From the NCBI RefSeq assembly GCF_036568665.1, contig NZ_DATCSD010000348.1, positions 1 to 64,000 on the forward strand: DNA of 64,000 nucleotides, given 5' to 3'. Of this stretch, positions 26,491 through 35,943 are shown piece by piece (the first letter of the stretch is position 1; each line of letters starts with the position of its first letter). The position numbers and the translations under genes are program-made. A model generated the notes under the pieces. That model had not been told where the DNA came from. It saw only the letters and a list, made by a program, of their open reading frames with translations, and did not search any database. This DNA comes from Ohtaekwangia sp036568665. Its GTDB lineage: Bacteria > Bacteroidota > Bacteroidia > Cytophagales > Cyclobacteriaceae.

Positions 26491-28854
26491 TTACTCTATC
26501 CTTAAATTTTTAATCGGGTTTGCCCGCGCGGCCTTCGCCGAGTGAAAACTAACCGTGAGTATTGCCACACAAACAGCAGCGCCTGACGCTATCAGGAAGA
26601 TAACCAAGTCAAGATCGACATGGTATACAAATGTACTTAACCAGCGATCAACAACATACCACCCAATGATACTGCCGAGTACCGATGCGATCAAGGTGAG
26701 AATAATCACTTCAGAAGCGAGCAGCAGCATAAGGCTGGGTATACCAGCTCCCAAAATCTTACGTATACCTAATTCCTTAATTCGCTTTTCAGCCGAGAAA
26801 GAGGATAAACCAAACAGCCCAAGAAATGAAATCAGTACAGACAGTATTGAAAAATAACTGAACATAGCACCAAACTGGCTTTCTGATTTATACTGTTTGT
26901 CCCAGTCTTGAGACAAGAAACTATATTCAAAAGGATAGGAGGGTGCATACCGGGAGTTGATCTCTTTTAATCCTTCTATAGCTTCGCTTTCATGTCCGGT
27001 TTTATAGCGTACAAGAATGACGTTATACCAGGAAGGATCAAACGTCATAAAAAGAGGTTCGACTTTATTGTGTATAGATTGAAAATTAAAATCCCTCACC
27101 ACACCGATAATCTTTCCTCGTCTGGTTCCTCCCAGTGTCAGCAACTGATCAGATGCGTGATCAAATCCCATGGCCCTGGCAGCAGTTTCATTTATAATGA
27201 AGGTGGTAGTATCCGTGCTATATTCTCTGCGAAAATTACGCCCCTCGGCCATTTTCATTCCCATGCTTTCTATAAAGCTGTCATCGACAGAAAGACTTGC
27301 AAAAGCAATTTGTAATGCAGGATCTTTACCTTCCCATTCCAGGTCCGATCTCGAACCTCCAAAGTCAATAGGGTTCGTACTACAAAATGATACATTCTCA
27401 ATAACCGGATTATTGACCAATTCACTCTTGATGGCATCGACATGACTTCGCATATCTCCCTTCATGCGCAGGTATATTATACCTTCTCGTTCCAGCCCTA
27501 TATCTTTACTTTCGATATAGTCCATTTGTTTATTAATTACCAGCGTACCGGCAATAAGGACAATGGAGAGTGTAAACTGTGAGACTACCAGTATCTTCCT
27601 TAACGCAAAGGATCCCCGGCCCGGCTTCATTTTTCCCTTCAATACCTGTGCAGGCTGAAACCCGGACAGGTATATAGCAGGATAACTTCCGGCTATTAAC
27701 CCGGTAAGCATAACAATAGAAAGAAGTATTATGATGGACTGCAAACTCAACAGATCGAGCGACAACGTTTTCCCGATGATCTGACTGAATACAGGAAGAG
27801 ATATAGAGCAAATCAATAACCCAAGTAGTGATGCAGTAAAGACAATCAATAATGTTTCACAAAAGAATTGTAAAGCAACCTGCCATCGAATGGCCCCTAT
27901 AGTCTTTCTTAACCCCACTTCCTTCGAACGCTTTTCTGATTGGGCCGTAGTGAGATTCATAAAATTTATACACGCAATCACCAATACGAGGATTGCTATA
28001 GCAGAGAACACTTGAACACGCTCAATTCGCCCTCCCGATATCACGCCATTCTTAAATTCTCCATGAAGATAGTAGTCACTGAATCGCTGAATGAATAACT
28101 CTCCTTCATGCTGCGGCCCCAGGCGTGATCTCATTACACCTTTCATCTTCCTTTGGAATGATTCGGGAGTAGCATTTGCATTCAATAAGACTACGGTACC
28201 AATACTACTCTCCCCCCACTGCTCCAGCCAGTCTTTGTTTTTGTTGAGATACCAGTCAAAAGGAATTAGGAAATCAAATCGCAAGGATGAATTGGCCGGC
28301 AATTCTTCTAGTATACCGGTAACAGTAAAACTTTCTGATTCATCCATGAGCAGTGTTTTTCCGAGGGCGTTCTCATTTCCGAAAAGCCTGGCAGCGGCTT
28401 GCCCGGTAAGTACAATGGAATGTATATCTTTTAAGGCGTCCAGTATATTTCCTTCCTTCATCGGGAAGGTAAACATTTGCAGAAAGTCAGGATCTACAAA
28501 CCTGCCTTTCTCATAAAAGCTTTTGTCGTTGGCTTTAAACAATCGCTGATCAAGCCATGTCAGGCGGGTTGATAACCGGACTTCGGGAAACGTTTCTTTC
28601 ATGAAGGAACGTAACGGACCTGGCGTAGCGACATCGGTATAAATCTCACCGTTCGAATACCGGTGATTTTGCAACACCCGGTATAACTGGTTGCCCTGCA
28701 AGTGAAAAGCATCTGTGTTCAACTCATCCTGTACCCATACGAGAATGATCAGGCTGCATGAAATCCCGGCAGCAAGCCCGAGAATATTTATCAATGAGAA
28801 AAGTTTATTACGAAATAGATTTCGAATAGCAATAATGAAATAATTTTTGAGCAT
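26491..28854 (-). CDS. FtsX-like permease (MacB-type), orphan
   Basis: A 787-residue paralogue of the permease at 8894-11245. It has the N-terminal helix SLINILGLAAGISCSLIILVW, a periplasmic domain, a central FtsX core with KRSKEVGLRKTIGA, a second periplasmic domain, and a terminal core with EKRIKELGIRKILGAG, ending NPIKNLRIE. No ATPase gene is adjacent. It likely works in lipoprotein/peptide or drug export with a remote ATPase. It has 27 TATA words by my count, against 2 in the paralogue, although both have the same length and fold. Confidence 0.92.
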   Translation of the reverse strand: MLKNYFIIAIRNLFRNKLFSLINILGLAAGISCSLIILVWVQDELNTDAFHLQGNQLYRVLQNHRYSNGEIYTDVATPGPLRSFMKETFPEVRLSTRLTWLDQRLFKANDKSFYEKGRFVDPDFLQMFTFPMKEGNILDALKDIHSIVLTGQAAARLFGNENALGKTLLMDESESFTVTGILEELPANSSLRFDFLIPFDWYLNKNKDWLEQWGESSIGTVVLLNANATPESFQRKMKGVMRSRLGPQHEGELFIQRFSDYYLHGEFKNGVISGGRIERVQVFSAIAILVLVIACINFMNLTTAQSEKRSKEVGLRKTIGAIRWQVALQFFCETLLIVFTASLLGLLICSISLPVFSQIIGKTLSLDLLSLQSIIILLSIVMLTGLIAGSYPAIYLSGFQPAQVLKGKMKPGRGSFALRKILVVSQFTLSIVLIAGTLVINKQMDYIESKDIGLEREGIIYLRMKGDMRSHVDAIKSELVNNPVIENVSFCSTNPIDFGGSRSDLEWEGKDPALQIAFASLSVDDSFIESMGMKMAEGRNFRREYSTDTTTFIINETAARAMGFDHASDQLLTLGGTRRGKIIGVVRDFNFQSIHNKVEPLFMTFDPSWYNVILVRYKTGHESEAIEGLKEINSRYAPSYPFEYSFLSQDWDKQYKSESQFGAMFSYFSILSVLISFLGLFGLSSFSAEKRIKELGIRKILGAGIPSLMLLLASEVIILTLIASVLGSIIGWYVVDRWLSTFVYHVDLDLVIFLIASGAAVCVAILTVSFHSAKAARANPIKNLRIE

Positions 28855-28914
28855 AGTAATTTTTTGTTACTGTGTTTACCGGAGTAACAAGGCATGGTTA
28901 CACCATCATCTAGA

Positions 28915-29109
28915 TTATTCCTGAGGCGAATCAGAAGCAGGTATATTTTTACTTTCCAATTTCTCCAGAGCTTCGTCCCACATATAGTCTCCGCACTCAT
29001 CGTTCACCCACGGTTCATTGTCAGGCTGTATCTTTTCAGTAGATTCCTGCTGTTGGGCCGGGCTTGCCTGCTGTTTTTGCAAGCTGGGTAATCTCTTTAC
29101 TTTATTCAT
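28915..29109 (-). CDS. Small acidic hypothetical protein, 64 aa
   Basis: It reads KVKRLPSLQKQQASPAQQQE, then an acidic part with WVNDECGDYMWDEALEKLE. It has no membrane segment and looks disordered, then helical. It is only 15 bases downstream of the PNPOx-like gene on the same strand and 60 bases before the permease, so it could be a minor operon member. Low complexity makes this uncertain. Confidence 0.4.
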   Translation of the reverse strand: MNKVKRLPSLQKQQASPAQQQESTEKIQPDNEPWVNDECGDYMWDEALEKLESKNIPASDSPQE

Positions 29110-29124
29110 CGGTATATATTTATA

Positions 29125-29745
29125 CTATATTGGGTCGCTGGATTTTTTCAGCATCTCCAGTTCCTTCTCGAGTTTCTGGACACGTTCCATGAGAGGTTGT
29201 AAAGCTTCCTGCACTTCTTCTTCCGTATACCGGGGTGTAATGTGCTGGGGACAATTCCAATCGTATCCCTGTATATGAAATAACATGATACGTTCTGCTT
29301 TTGCTGCATACCCCTTGGGCATAAGCCGCTCTGCCAAGTCTGGTCGTTCATTCAATTCATGAATAGAGACGGTGGCAAATAACTTCAGCCGGGTCTTGCT
29401 GGCGTAGTCCATTAAAAATAAAGCGGCTTTGTTATTTGTTTCCAGGTTGCCGGTCGTAATATACTGCCTGTTCCCTGCGTAATCGGCCATGCCCAGTGTA
29501 CCCGAATCAAGTACTTTTAAAAAACCTTTCGGGCCACCACGAAATTGAATATAGGGATAACCGCTTGTTGCTGTTGTAGCGAGGAAAAAGCCATCGAGTG
29601 ATTCGATGAAGCCGATCTCGTTACCAGTTAGTCCTCCTAGGTATTCTTCTTTTTCTAACCGAGCGTAACTTCTCCTGCTTCCGTATCTTTCCTGCAGCAG
29701 CCTCGATGCTTCCGAGAAAGCAATACTTGCAAATGCACGATCCAT
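29125..29745 (-). CDS. Pyridoxamine 5'-phosphate oxidase-like flavoprotein
   Basis: A 206-residue FMN-binding split-barrel protein: FFLATTATSGYPYIQFRGGPKGF and MADYAGNRQYITTGN are the strands that form the flavin pocket in this family. The last 30 residues form a coiled coil. It is downstream of a TetR gene by 10 bases on the same strand, so it is probably part of that regulator's operon. The reaction is likely a flavin-dependent reduction or oxidation of a small molecule; general class only. Confidence 0.85.
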   Translation of the reverse strand: MDRAFASIAFSEASRLLQERYGSRRSYARLEKEEYLGGLTGNEIGFIESLDGFFLATTATSGYPYIQFRGGPKGFLKVLDSGTLGMADYAGNRQYITTGNLETNNKAALFLMDYASKTRLKLFATVSIHELNERPDLAERLMPKGYAAKAERIMLFHIQGYDWNCPQHITPRYTEEEVQEALQPLMERVQKLEKELEMLKKSSDPI

Positions 29746-29755
29746 AGTTATAGGG

Positions 29756-30388
29756 TTAAATTTTTAAAAATGGTCCTTCCAACCTTTCCTCACCTTCTCC
29801 AGAGGGTATACCTACAATCATCTTCTCTACATAGCCTATTATCAACTGGGCAGTCTTTACATCTTCCAATGTTTTATTAAGCATGACTGCCCCTTCAAGC
29901 AAAACAATGAATGCTGCAGCAATCTGCTCACAATTAATCGAAGAATGAAATTCCCTCGCATGGATTCCTTTTTCCAACAAGGCAACCAACTTGTTCTTCC
30001 ATCCCATGACTGCCCACTTCAATTTTTGCTTCAATACAGGAACTGAGTTATCAACTTTGGACATTGCATTGAGAACAGGACAACTACGGTTAGGTAAAGT
30101 CTGTTGCAAGAAGACACTGTAAACCCGGATGTAAACCACCATTTTTTCACGAATCGTAGCGCACTGATCCATCTCTGCATTCACCCGCCCATTCAATCGT
30201 TCCAGGTTATACTCAAATGCTGCAATCGCCAAGTGAGCCTTGTCTTCGAAATTACTATATATAGTGCCCTTTGATAACCCGGTTGCATCCATGATGTCGG
30301 CCAGGGAAGTCTGCGAATAACCCCTGGAGTTGAATAGGTTGGCTGTTCTCTCCAGTATCAAACGGCGCGTTCTCTCGCCCTTTTTCAT
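29756..30388 (-). CDS. TetR-family repressor
   Basis: A 210-residue regulator. The N-terminal helix-turn-helix is TSLADIMDATGLSKGTIYSNF, and the C-terminal ligand domain is helical. It is a paralogue of the TetR gene at 35283-35867. It is divergent from the hydrolase gene at 30597, with two operator-like sites at 30445 and 30477 between them. It probably represses itself, the PNPOx-like gene and the divergent gene, and is released by a small-molecule ligand. Confidence 0.92.
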   Translation of the reverse strand: MKKGERTRRLILERTANLFNSRGYSQTSLADIMDATGLSKGTIYSNFEDKAHLAIAAFEYNLERLNGRVNAEMDQCATIREKMVVYIRVYSVFLQQTLPNRSCPVLNAMSKVDNSVPVLKQKLKWAVMGWKNKLVALLEKGIHAREFHSSINCEQIAAAFIVLLEGAVMLNKTLEDVKTAQLIIGYVEKMIVGIPSGEGEERLEGPFLKI

Positions 30389-30444
30389 TGCCAGTGTTTT
30401 ATTAAAAAGAAGTGGCTATTGGATTTCTAAGCCGTAACAAAAAT

Positions 30445-30458
30445 ATACCATTTGGTAT
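30445..30458. promoter_or_regulatory. TetR operator-like site, distal
   Basis: Inverted repeat ATACCA/TGGTAT around TT, sharing the ACC-TTTGGT core with the site at 30477. Its centre is 32 bases from that site, about three helix turns. Confidence 0.5.
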
Positions 30459-30476
30459 TTTGTATCAAAGTAATTT

Positions 30477-30490
30477 GGACCAAACGGTCT
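30477..30490. promoter_or_regulatory. TetR operator-like site, proximal
   Basis: The reverse complement reads AGACCGTTTGGTCC and matches the motif AGACYGTTTRGTCY seen at 35895-35943 in front of the second TetR gene. It lies between the divergent TetR and hydrolase genes. Confidence 0.6.
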
Positions 30491-30596
30491 GGAAATAGTT
30501 CGGAATGTCGCCCACCGTACAAACATCAAAAAATGGGCTGCCTAGTTTTGAGGCGAACTAGCATAAAATCGAGTCAAATCCACTAATTAGTATAAC

Positions 30597-31580
30597 ATGT
30601 CAAAGGAAAATCATGCTATTGCCGACTACGCAACGGATCCACGCCTGGATATAGGAGTGAAAGAATTTTTAAAGGCAATAAATTCCGGAATACCGCCACT
30701 GGAAACACTGCCGCCCCAGGTTGTCAGAGAAATTCTGATGCAGGCACAGGCCTCGGTAATCGTTAACACATCAGGTATAGATGTCCATGAAAGAACCATT
30801 GTTTCGGATGGATTTAGTATCCAGCTATATATAGTCAAGCCCCAGAATACAACAGAAAAACTTCCCGCATTTCTGTTTCTTCATGGCGGTGGCTGGGTTG
30901 TAGGTGATTTTGAAACACACAAGAGACTCGTGCGTGACCTGGTTTTCTTCTCGGGTGCAGCAGCGGTATTTGTCAATTATTCTCTGGCACCGGAAGCAAA
31001 GTACCCGCAGGCATTGAATGAAATATATGCCACCTTGAAATGGTTGGCTATACACGGGGATGAAATTGGTATTGATGGAGAACGCCTGGCGATCGTAGGG
31101 AATAGTGCAGGAGGAAACATGGCTACTGTAACCTCCATTCTCGCCAAAGAGCGGAAAGGACCTGAGATCAAACTACAGGTATTATTGTGGCCCAACCTGG
31201 ATATAAATTTTGATACAGGTTCTTACCGGGAGTTTGCCGAGCAGCGATTCCTGACCAAGCCTTTCGTTGAGTGGATCTATGATCTATATACTTCAGGTCA
31301 GGAGCAGCGTGAACTGATATATGTTTCTCCTCTCCGTGCATCGGTTGATCAGCTCCGTGGTTTGCCGCAGGCGTTGATCGTAACGGCTGAGAATGACATT
31401 CTGCAGGATGAGGGTGAGGCTTATAGCCGAAAGCTCAGGGAAGCAGGAGTCGAGTCCGCTTCAGTATGTTACAAAGGAATGATCCATGACTTTGGTGTTC
31501 TCAATGCACTGGCAGAATTACCTGCCACGCGTTCCATGGTACTACATGTGGCAGCTACATTAAGAAGATATCTTTTCTAA
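30597..31580 (+). CDS. Alpha/beta hydrolase (HSL-like esterase)
   Basis: A 327-residue carboxylesterase of the hormone-sensitive-lipase family. The oxyanion motif HGGGW is at 96-100, the nucleophile at S170 in GNSAGG, a likely acid in TAENDIL (about 268), and a His in MIHDFG (about 298). There is no signal peptide. It is divergent from the TetR gene and probably controlled by it. The chlorite-dismutase-like gene follows 23 bases downstream on the same strand. The substrate is probably a short-chain ester or lactone. Confidence 0.92.
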   Translation: MSKENHAIADYATDPRLDIGVKEFLKAINSGIPPLETLPPQVVREILMQAQASVIVNTSGIDVHERTIVSDGFSIQLYIVKPQNTTEKLPAFLFLHGGGWVVGDFETHKRLVRDLVFFSGAAAVFVNYSLAPEAKYPQALNEIYATLKWLAIHGDEIGIDGERLAIVGNSAGGNMATVTSILAKERKGPEIKLQVLLWPNLDINFDTGSYREFAEQRFLTKPFVEWIYDLYTSGQEQRELIYVSPLRASVDQLRGLPQALIVTAENDILQDEGEAYSRKLREAGVESASVCYKGMIHDFGVLNALAELPATRSMVLHVAATLRRYLF

Positions 31581-31603
31581 AATCAGGCAATGCCTGGAAA
31601 ACC

Positions 31604-32182
31604 ATGCAAGGTATAAATAGAGATACTGAAGCCGGTATATTCTCCTTTATCGGGTCAGCCAGAGGATCATGGAAAGTACAGTCAATGACAACAGTGACTG
31701 GCCGAAGCCTGGAATATGTTTCTGCCATTGATGTGAGGGCCGGAGAGCTTAATCTTATTGAAAAGAGTTCTGCCGCCTGGGTAATTACCGCAGCACTGAG
31801 TCACGCGAGATATACCACACGGAAGGAGAAAGTGGAACTGGCCGACTCTTCCCTGCAAACAGGTAATCCGGACTTTGATTTTGCCGCCATGATCCCCATT
31901 AAGAAATCTGCCGAATGGTGGGAAATGACACAAGATGAAAGAAGACGAATTTTCGAGGAGGACTCTCGCCACATTCGAAACGGACTCGCTTATGCGGGTA
32001 TCATTGCTCGCAGACTTTATCATAGTAAAGATCGTGGAGAAGATTTTGATTTTGTCACTTGGTTTGAATTTACGTCATCTCATGCGAATGCGTTTGATAC
32101 TTTATGTGAATTACTTCGTTCCTCGGAAGAATGGAAATACGTGCTCCGGGAGATTGACATCCGGCTTGTCAGGGATAATTGA
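31604..32182 (+). CDS. Chlorite dismutase-family heme protein
   Basis: A 192-residue protein of the short Cld/HemQ-like family. The conserved block WWEMTQDERRRIFEED, then ARRLYHSKD with H140 as likely heme ligand, FVTWFEF, and the final SEEWKYVLREIDIRL are diagnostic. Family members detoxify chlorite, act in heme synthesis, or have unknown roles. Genuine coproheme decarboxylases are usually longer, so a different substrate is likely. It is co-transcribed with the esterase. Confidence 0.85.
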   Translation: MQGINRDTEAGIFSFIGSARGSWKVQSMTTVTGRSLEYVSAIDVRAGELNLIEKSSAAWVITAALSHARYTTRKEKVELADSSLQTGNPDFDFAAMIPIKKSAEWWEMTQDERRRIFEEDSRHIRNGLAYAGIIARRLYHSKDRGEDFDFVTWFEFTSSHANAFDTLCELLRSSEEWKYVLREIDIRLVRDN

Positions 32183-32338
32183 GATTGGGGAAGAGTACAA
32201 AACTTCTTTATACCATTTTGTCAGTCACCCGGATTAAAGATCGCCAGGCCGAGGGCTACTAAATCCTGCCCACTAGGAAATAGCCTTCATCTGGATATAC
32301 GGAGTTCCTACAGTTTCAGCTATTTATAGTATAGCATT

Positions 32339-32369
32339 AGGAGCAGATTTGAAAAGACCTGCTCCTTTT
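32339..32369 (+). terminator. Rho-independent terminator
   Basis: Stem AGGAGCAG/CTGCTCCT with a 12-base loop and a short T-tract. It ends the esterase and Cld-like transcript before the nitrilase gene. Confidence 0.75.
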
Positions 32370-32421
32370 GATGGTTTACAACTCAAATGCTAAATTTTAT
32401 ACTTGATAGATTTTTATCCCT

Positions 32422-33360
32422 ATGAATAAAGTAGTAATTGCTATAGGACAATACGGTCCCGTCTTTCTTGACCTGGAGAAAAGCCTCGAGAAGTTGGTAT
32501 ATATAGTAAAAGAAGCAGCGATGAAAGAAGCTCATCTTCTGGTGCTGGGGGAATCCTGGTTTTCCGGTTATCCCTCATGGCTCGATTTCAATGCCGACGT
32601 AGCCAACTGGGATAACGGCGATATGAAAGAAGCTTATTGGCAGATATACAGCAGCAGTGTAGCTGTAAAGAGTTCGCAGATGCAGGTGATTACTACACTT
32701 GCCAAAGAAAACAAGATTACCCTTGCGTTTGGATTTAATGAACGGGTTGATGCAGGACCTGGCAATGGTACCATCTATAATTCGTTTGCAATAGTCGATC
32801 AGCACGGGCAGATAGCTGTTCACCATCGAAAGCTTGTCCCGACTTTTAACGAGCGGCTCGTATATGGAAATGGTGATGGCGTAGGCTTACAGGCAGCACA
32901 AATCTCGTGGGGAAGAATAGGAGGAAGTATATGCTGGGAACACTGGATGCCACTTACACGTCAGGCATTGCACGATGCAGGAGAGCACATCCATGTTGCC
33001 TTCTGGCCATCTGTGAATGAAATACACACGCTCGCCAGCAGGCATTATGCCTTCGAAGGCAGATGCTTTGTCGTGGCAGTGGGTCAACTACTTTCTTGTG
33101 CCGACCTCCCGTCAGCACTCAAACCGTTACCGGAGAAGGTGATCCATAAGGACGGTCTTTTGCTGAACGGAGGAAGCTGTATTATAGCTCCGAACGGAGA
33201 GTTCATTACCTCCCCCGTGTATGATCGCGAAGCGTTGATAGTCGCTGAAGTAGATTTATCAGAGACAATCAAAGAACGCCTTACACTTGATACATCGGGA
33301 CATTACCAGCGAAGGGATGTTTTTAGTTTTAAGGTCAAGGACTCCCATCGAGATTTTTGA
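32422..33360 (+). CDS. Nitrilase
   Basis: A 312-residue carbon-nitrogen hydrolase with the Glu-Lys-Cys triad: E44 in GESWFSGYP, K137 in HRKLVPT and C171 in GGSICWEHWMP. The GGSICWEH wording is that of true nitrilases rather than amidases. It converts an organic nitrile to an acid and ammonia in the cytosol. It is monocistronic between a terminator and a convergent fabF. Together with the esterase and Cld-like protein, it suggests detoxification or catabolism of nitriles and xenobiotics. Confidence 0.92.
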   Translation: MNKVVIAIGQYGPVFLDLEKSLEKLVYIVKEAAMKEAHLLVLGESWFSGYPSWLDFNADVANWDNGDMKEAYWQIYSSSVAVKSSQMQVITTLAKENKITLAFGFNERVDAGPGNGTIYNSFAIVDQHGQIAVHHRKLVPTFNERLVYGNGDGVGLQAAQISWGRIGGSICWEHWMPLTRQALHDAGEHIHVAFWPSVNEIHTLASRHYAFEGRCFVVAVGQLLSCADLPSALKPLPEKVIHKDGLLLNGGSCIIAPNGEFITSPVYDREALIVAEVDLSETIKERLTLDTSGHYQRRDVFSFKVKDSHRDF

Positions 33361-33434
33361 TATTGGAGTAAAAGAGGCTGCGCTCGTATAGACATTGCCA
33401 TAAACAATTCAAACCCTGATCTATACTATGAAAC

Positions 33435-33479
33435 GCTTAGTATAAAGAGATTGCTGGTATATATATATATATACTAAGC
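33435..33479. terminator. Possible bidirectional terminator with TA repeat
   Basis: Arms GCTTAGTATA (33435-33444) and TATACTAAGC (33470-33479) are perfectly complementary. Between them lies a loop containing an alternating TA run (about 33457-33470). It sits between the convergent nitrilase and fabF genes and overlaps the fabF stop codon. Confidence 0.5.
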
Positions 33480-34724
33480 AGAAAACTTTTTGAAAAGGGA
33501 GCTGGCCGTATGCCCTCCAAAACCAAACGTATTGTTAAGCGCGTGAGTAACTTCACACTCAAGATACTTGCCGGTAACAAGATTCAGCCCAGACGGGATT
33601 TGATCATCCGGGTTGTCAACATTAATGGTTGCCGGTATAACATCGTTCTTTACCGACAAGATACATATAATACTTTCTATAGCACCGGCAGCGCCCAGGA
33701 GGTGTCCTGTCATGGACTTGGTTGAGCTAATCGGTACAGGTATATCTCCAAAAACTTTCTTAATGCCGTTGAGTTCACTCAAGTCCCCTATGGGAGTGGA
33801 GGTAGCGTGTGCGTTTATATAGTCTATCTTTACAGGAGAAATGCCAGCATCCTGAAGAGCTTTAGTCATTCCTAAAGCAGCTCCTATGCCGTCGGTGGGT
33901 GTACCCGTCAAATGGTATGCATCTGCGGCCATACCGCCCCCGATTATCTCTGCATATACTCTTGCGCCCCGCTGCAAGGCATGATCCAGTTCCTCCAATA
34001 CCAAAGCACCTGCTCCTTCGCCAATGACAAATCCGTCCCTGTCGGCATCAAAAGGTCTGGATGCGGCAGTTGGAGCTTCATTCCTTTTTGATAAAGCCTG
34101 TGAGGCATTGAATCCTCCGATGGACGCAGGAGTAATAGGTGCTTCTGAGCCTCCTGCAATTATGATGGTGGCCTTTCCCAGGCGGATGGTGTCAAAGGCA
34201 TTAATAATGGCTGTATTTGAAGATGCACACGCTGACACCGTACAATAATTTGGGCCCTGTAATTTATGCCGGATTGAAATAACGCCTGCGGCAATATCGG
34301 CTATCATTTTGGGTATAAAGAATGGATTAAATCGAGGCATACCATCACCGGTATAAAACTCCTTTACCTGATTTTCAAATGTACCTATACCTCCATTCCC
34401 CGAAGCCCAGATCACACCTATATCGCAGCGTTGAGTAAGAGTATAATTTTCAAATTTTAACCCTGCATCAAGAATTGCTTCGTCACTGGCAGCGATAGCA
34501 TACTGGGTAAATAAGTCATATTTCTTGACCTCTTTCTTCTCCACGTATCGCTCGACCTCAAAGTTTTTCACCTCGCAGCCAAAATGTGTTTTGAATTTCG
34601 CGGTGTCAAATTTTGTAATCCTGTCAGCGCCACTCTTTCCCAGAAGTATATTCGACCAGAACTCATTGACAGAATTTCCCAGAGGGGTAATAGCACCTAG
34701 CCCTGTTATAACAACTCGCTTCAT
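33474..34724 (-). CDS. fabF: 3-oxoacyl-ACP synthase II
   Basis: A 416-residue condensing enzyme. Catalytic C166 is in TVSACASSN, and the His pair is in NAHATSTPIGD and SMTGHLLGAAGA. It elongates acyl-ACP with malonyl-ACP. It lacks an adjacent acyl carrier protein gene and is not in a fatty-acid operon here; with the thioesterase just upstream on the same strand (20 bases) it may make a special fatty acid or polyketide-type product. A housekeeping FabF is probably encoded elsewhere. Confidence 0.93.
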   Translation of the reverse strand: MKRVVITGLGAITPLGNSVNEFWSNILLGKSGADRITKFDTAKFKTHFGCEVKNFEVERYVEKKEVKKYDLFTQYAIAASDEAILDAGLKFENYTLTQRCDIGVIWASGNGGIGTFENQVKEFYTGDGMPRFNPFFIPKMIADIAAGVISIRHKLQGPNYCTVSACASSNTAIINAFDTIRLGKATIIIAGGSEAPITPASIGGFNASQALSKRNEAPTAASRPFDADRDGFVIGEGAGALVLEELDHALQRGARVYAEIIGGGMAADAYHLTGTPTDGIGAALGMTKALQDAGISPVKIDYINAHATSTPIGDLSELNGIKKVFGDIPVPISSTKSMTGHLLGAAGAIESIICILSVKNDVIPATINVDNPDDQIPSGLNLVTGKYLECEVTHALNNTFGFGGHTASSLFKKFSA

Positions 34725-34744
34725 TCCTGTGTATATATTAAAGT

Positions 34745-35248
34745 TTACGCCTGTTTTTTAAACTCTATGAGAAGGCATGTACTGGTGGCATGCGCATACA
34801 ATACGCCGTTATCATCGATTAGCTGTGCCTCTGCCAGCGAGGTTCTGGCCCCCGTGAAAATAACCTTGCCAACAGCCATCAGTTTACCCTGCTTCACCGT
34901 GACTCCCTTTACAAAATTTACTTTCATTTCTATGGTAGTATAGCCTATACCAGCCTTCAATGTAGAGTGTACGGAACATCCCATAGCAGAATCAAGCAAA
35001 GTAGAGATCACTCCGCCATGAACCGCTCCAATAGGATTATAGTGAAACTCCTTCGGAAGAAATTCAAAGGCTACGTTACCCTCCCGGATGTCCTTCACAT
35101 AAATATCCAGTGTATGCAATACCGGCGGCAACGGAAGTTTACCTTCCTGCATGGCACGTAAATACTCCAGTCCGGACATGGATTGCGCTGTAACCGCGCC
35201 CTCCAAGGGATCCTGCCATTGATAGGTTCTTTCGCGTGATGTGCTCAT
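34745..35248 (-). CDS. PaaI-type hotdog thioesterase
   Basis: A 167-residue acyl-CoA thioesterase of the PaaI/4HBT family: the motif HGGVISTLLDSAMG has the catalytic Asp and helix typical of the hotdog fold. It hydrolyses an acyl-CoA or aryl-CoA. It lies between fabF and a TetR gene on the same strand, with 20- and 34-base gaps, so it probably forms an operon TetR-thioesterase-fabF. Confidence 0.9.
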   Translation of the reverse strand: MSTSRERTYQWQDPLEGAVTAQSMSGLEYLRAMQEGKLPLPPVLHTLDIYVKDIREGNVAFEFLPKEFHYNPIGAVHGGVISTLLDSAMGCSVHSTLKAGIGYTTIEMKVNFVKGVTVKQGKLMAVGKVIFTGARTSLAEAQLIDDNGVLYAHATSTCLLIEFKKQA

Positions 35249-35282
35249 AGATATATATACTATATATTCTTAAAACTTGATT

Positions 35283-35867
35283 TTAGAGACAGTAGCTCTC
35301 AATCTCGTGCTTGAGTAACTCCATAAGCTGATTCATTTGCCTTGGACTATCATGAAGGCGAGAAAGAAAGATGCCACCTTCAACAGTAGCGAAAGCCTTC
35401 AATGCAAAAATTCGGGCATCCATCTCCCTGGTAAATTCACCGGAAGCAATTCCGGCAACAACGAGTTTATAGATGCGCTGCTGACTACACCTGGCGGCCT
35501 GCCTGACACGGTCCTTCATAACCGGTTCGGTATCGTCCGATTCCACACCAAAGTTTAGCAGTGGGCATCCACCCTTGGATTCCTTGTAAATTTTTGCGTA
35601 CGCGTCAAGGAGCGCGAACAATTTACCCTTGGCGGTCTCCTGGGTATCAACAGCCTCGTCAAGATATACCTGAAGCCTGCCTCGTAAATGATCGAAGGCC
35701 GCAAGAGCTATATCTTCCTTGCTTTCGAAATTTCCATATAACCCGCCTTTCCCCAGTTTAGTCACCTCCTGGATATCCTGCACCGTAGTACCTGCCACGC
35801 CCTTCACATTGAAAAGCTGAGCCGACTTCTCTAATATGTACTGACGTGTTCTTTCTGCTTTTCCCAT
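35283..35867 (-). CDS. TetR-family repressor
   Basis: A 194-residue regulator, paralogue of 29756-30388. The N-terminal helix-turn-helix is TTVQDIQEVTKLGKGGLYGNF; the C-terminus is a TetR ligand domain with a CPLLNFG motif, which is also present as CPVLNAM in the paralogue. The promoter region upstream holds two copies of an operator-like inverted repeat. It probably autoregulates the TetR-thioesterase-fabF operon and the divergent AhpD-like gene. Confidence 0.92.
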   Translation of the reverse strand: MGKAERTRQYILEKSAQLFNVKGVAGTTVQDIQEVTKLGKGGLYGNFESKEDIALAAFDHLRGRLQVYLDEAVDTQETAKGKLFALLDAYAKIYKESKGGCPLLNFGVESDDTEPVMKDRVRQAARCSQQRIYKLVVAGIASGEFTREMDARIFALKAFATVEGGIFLSRLHDSPRQMNQLMELLKHEIESYCL

Positions 35868-35894
35868 TGATCGGTAAATGTAGTGGATAATTCT

Positions 35895-35908
35895 GGACTG
35901 TTTGGTCT
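35895..35908. promoter_or_regulatory. TetR operator-like site
   Basis: GGACTGTTTGGTCT, an inverted repeat of the motif AGACYGTTTRGTCY. It is 27 bases upstream of the TetR start, so it likely overlaps the promoter. Confidence 0.65.
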
Positions 35909-35929
35909 GTTTTTAAATCTTTTAAAAAT

Positions 35930-35943
35930 AGACTGTTTAGTCT
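35930..35943. promoter_or_regulatory. TetR operator-like site, perfect inverted repeat
   Basis: AGACTGTTTAGTCT: arms AGACT and AGTCT are perfectly complementary around GTTT. It is 35 bases from the neighbouring site. A looser related element, TGACCGGTTGGTAT, lies at 36004-36017. Confidence 0.7.

Noticed and set aside
8894..28854. The two FtsX-like permeases as parts of complete ABC transporters
   Set aside because: No ATP-binding protein gene is adjacent to either one; they are best called orphan permeases.
33457..33474. Alternating TA run as a possible CRISPR or phase-variable repeat
   Set aside because: It is a simple TA run inside a terminator-like hairpin between convergent genes, with no spacer structure and not in a coding frame start.
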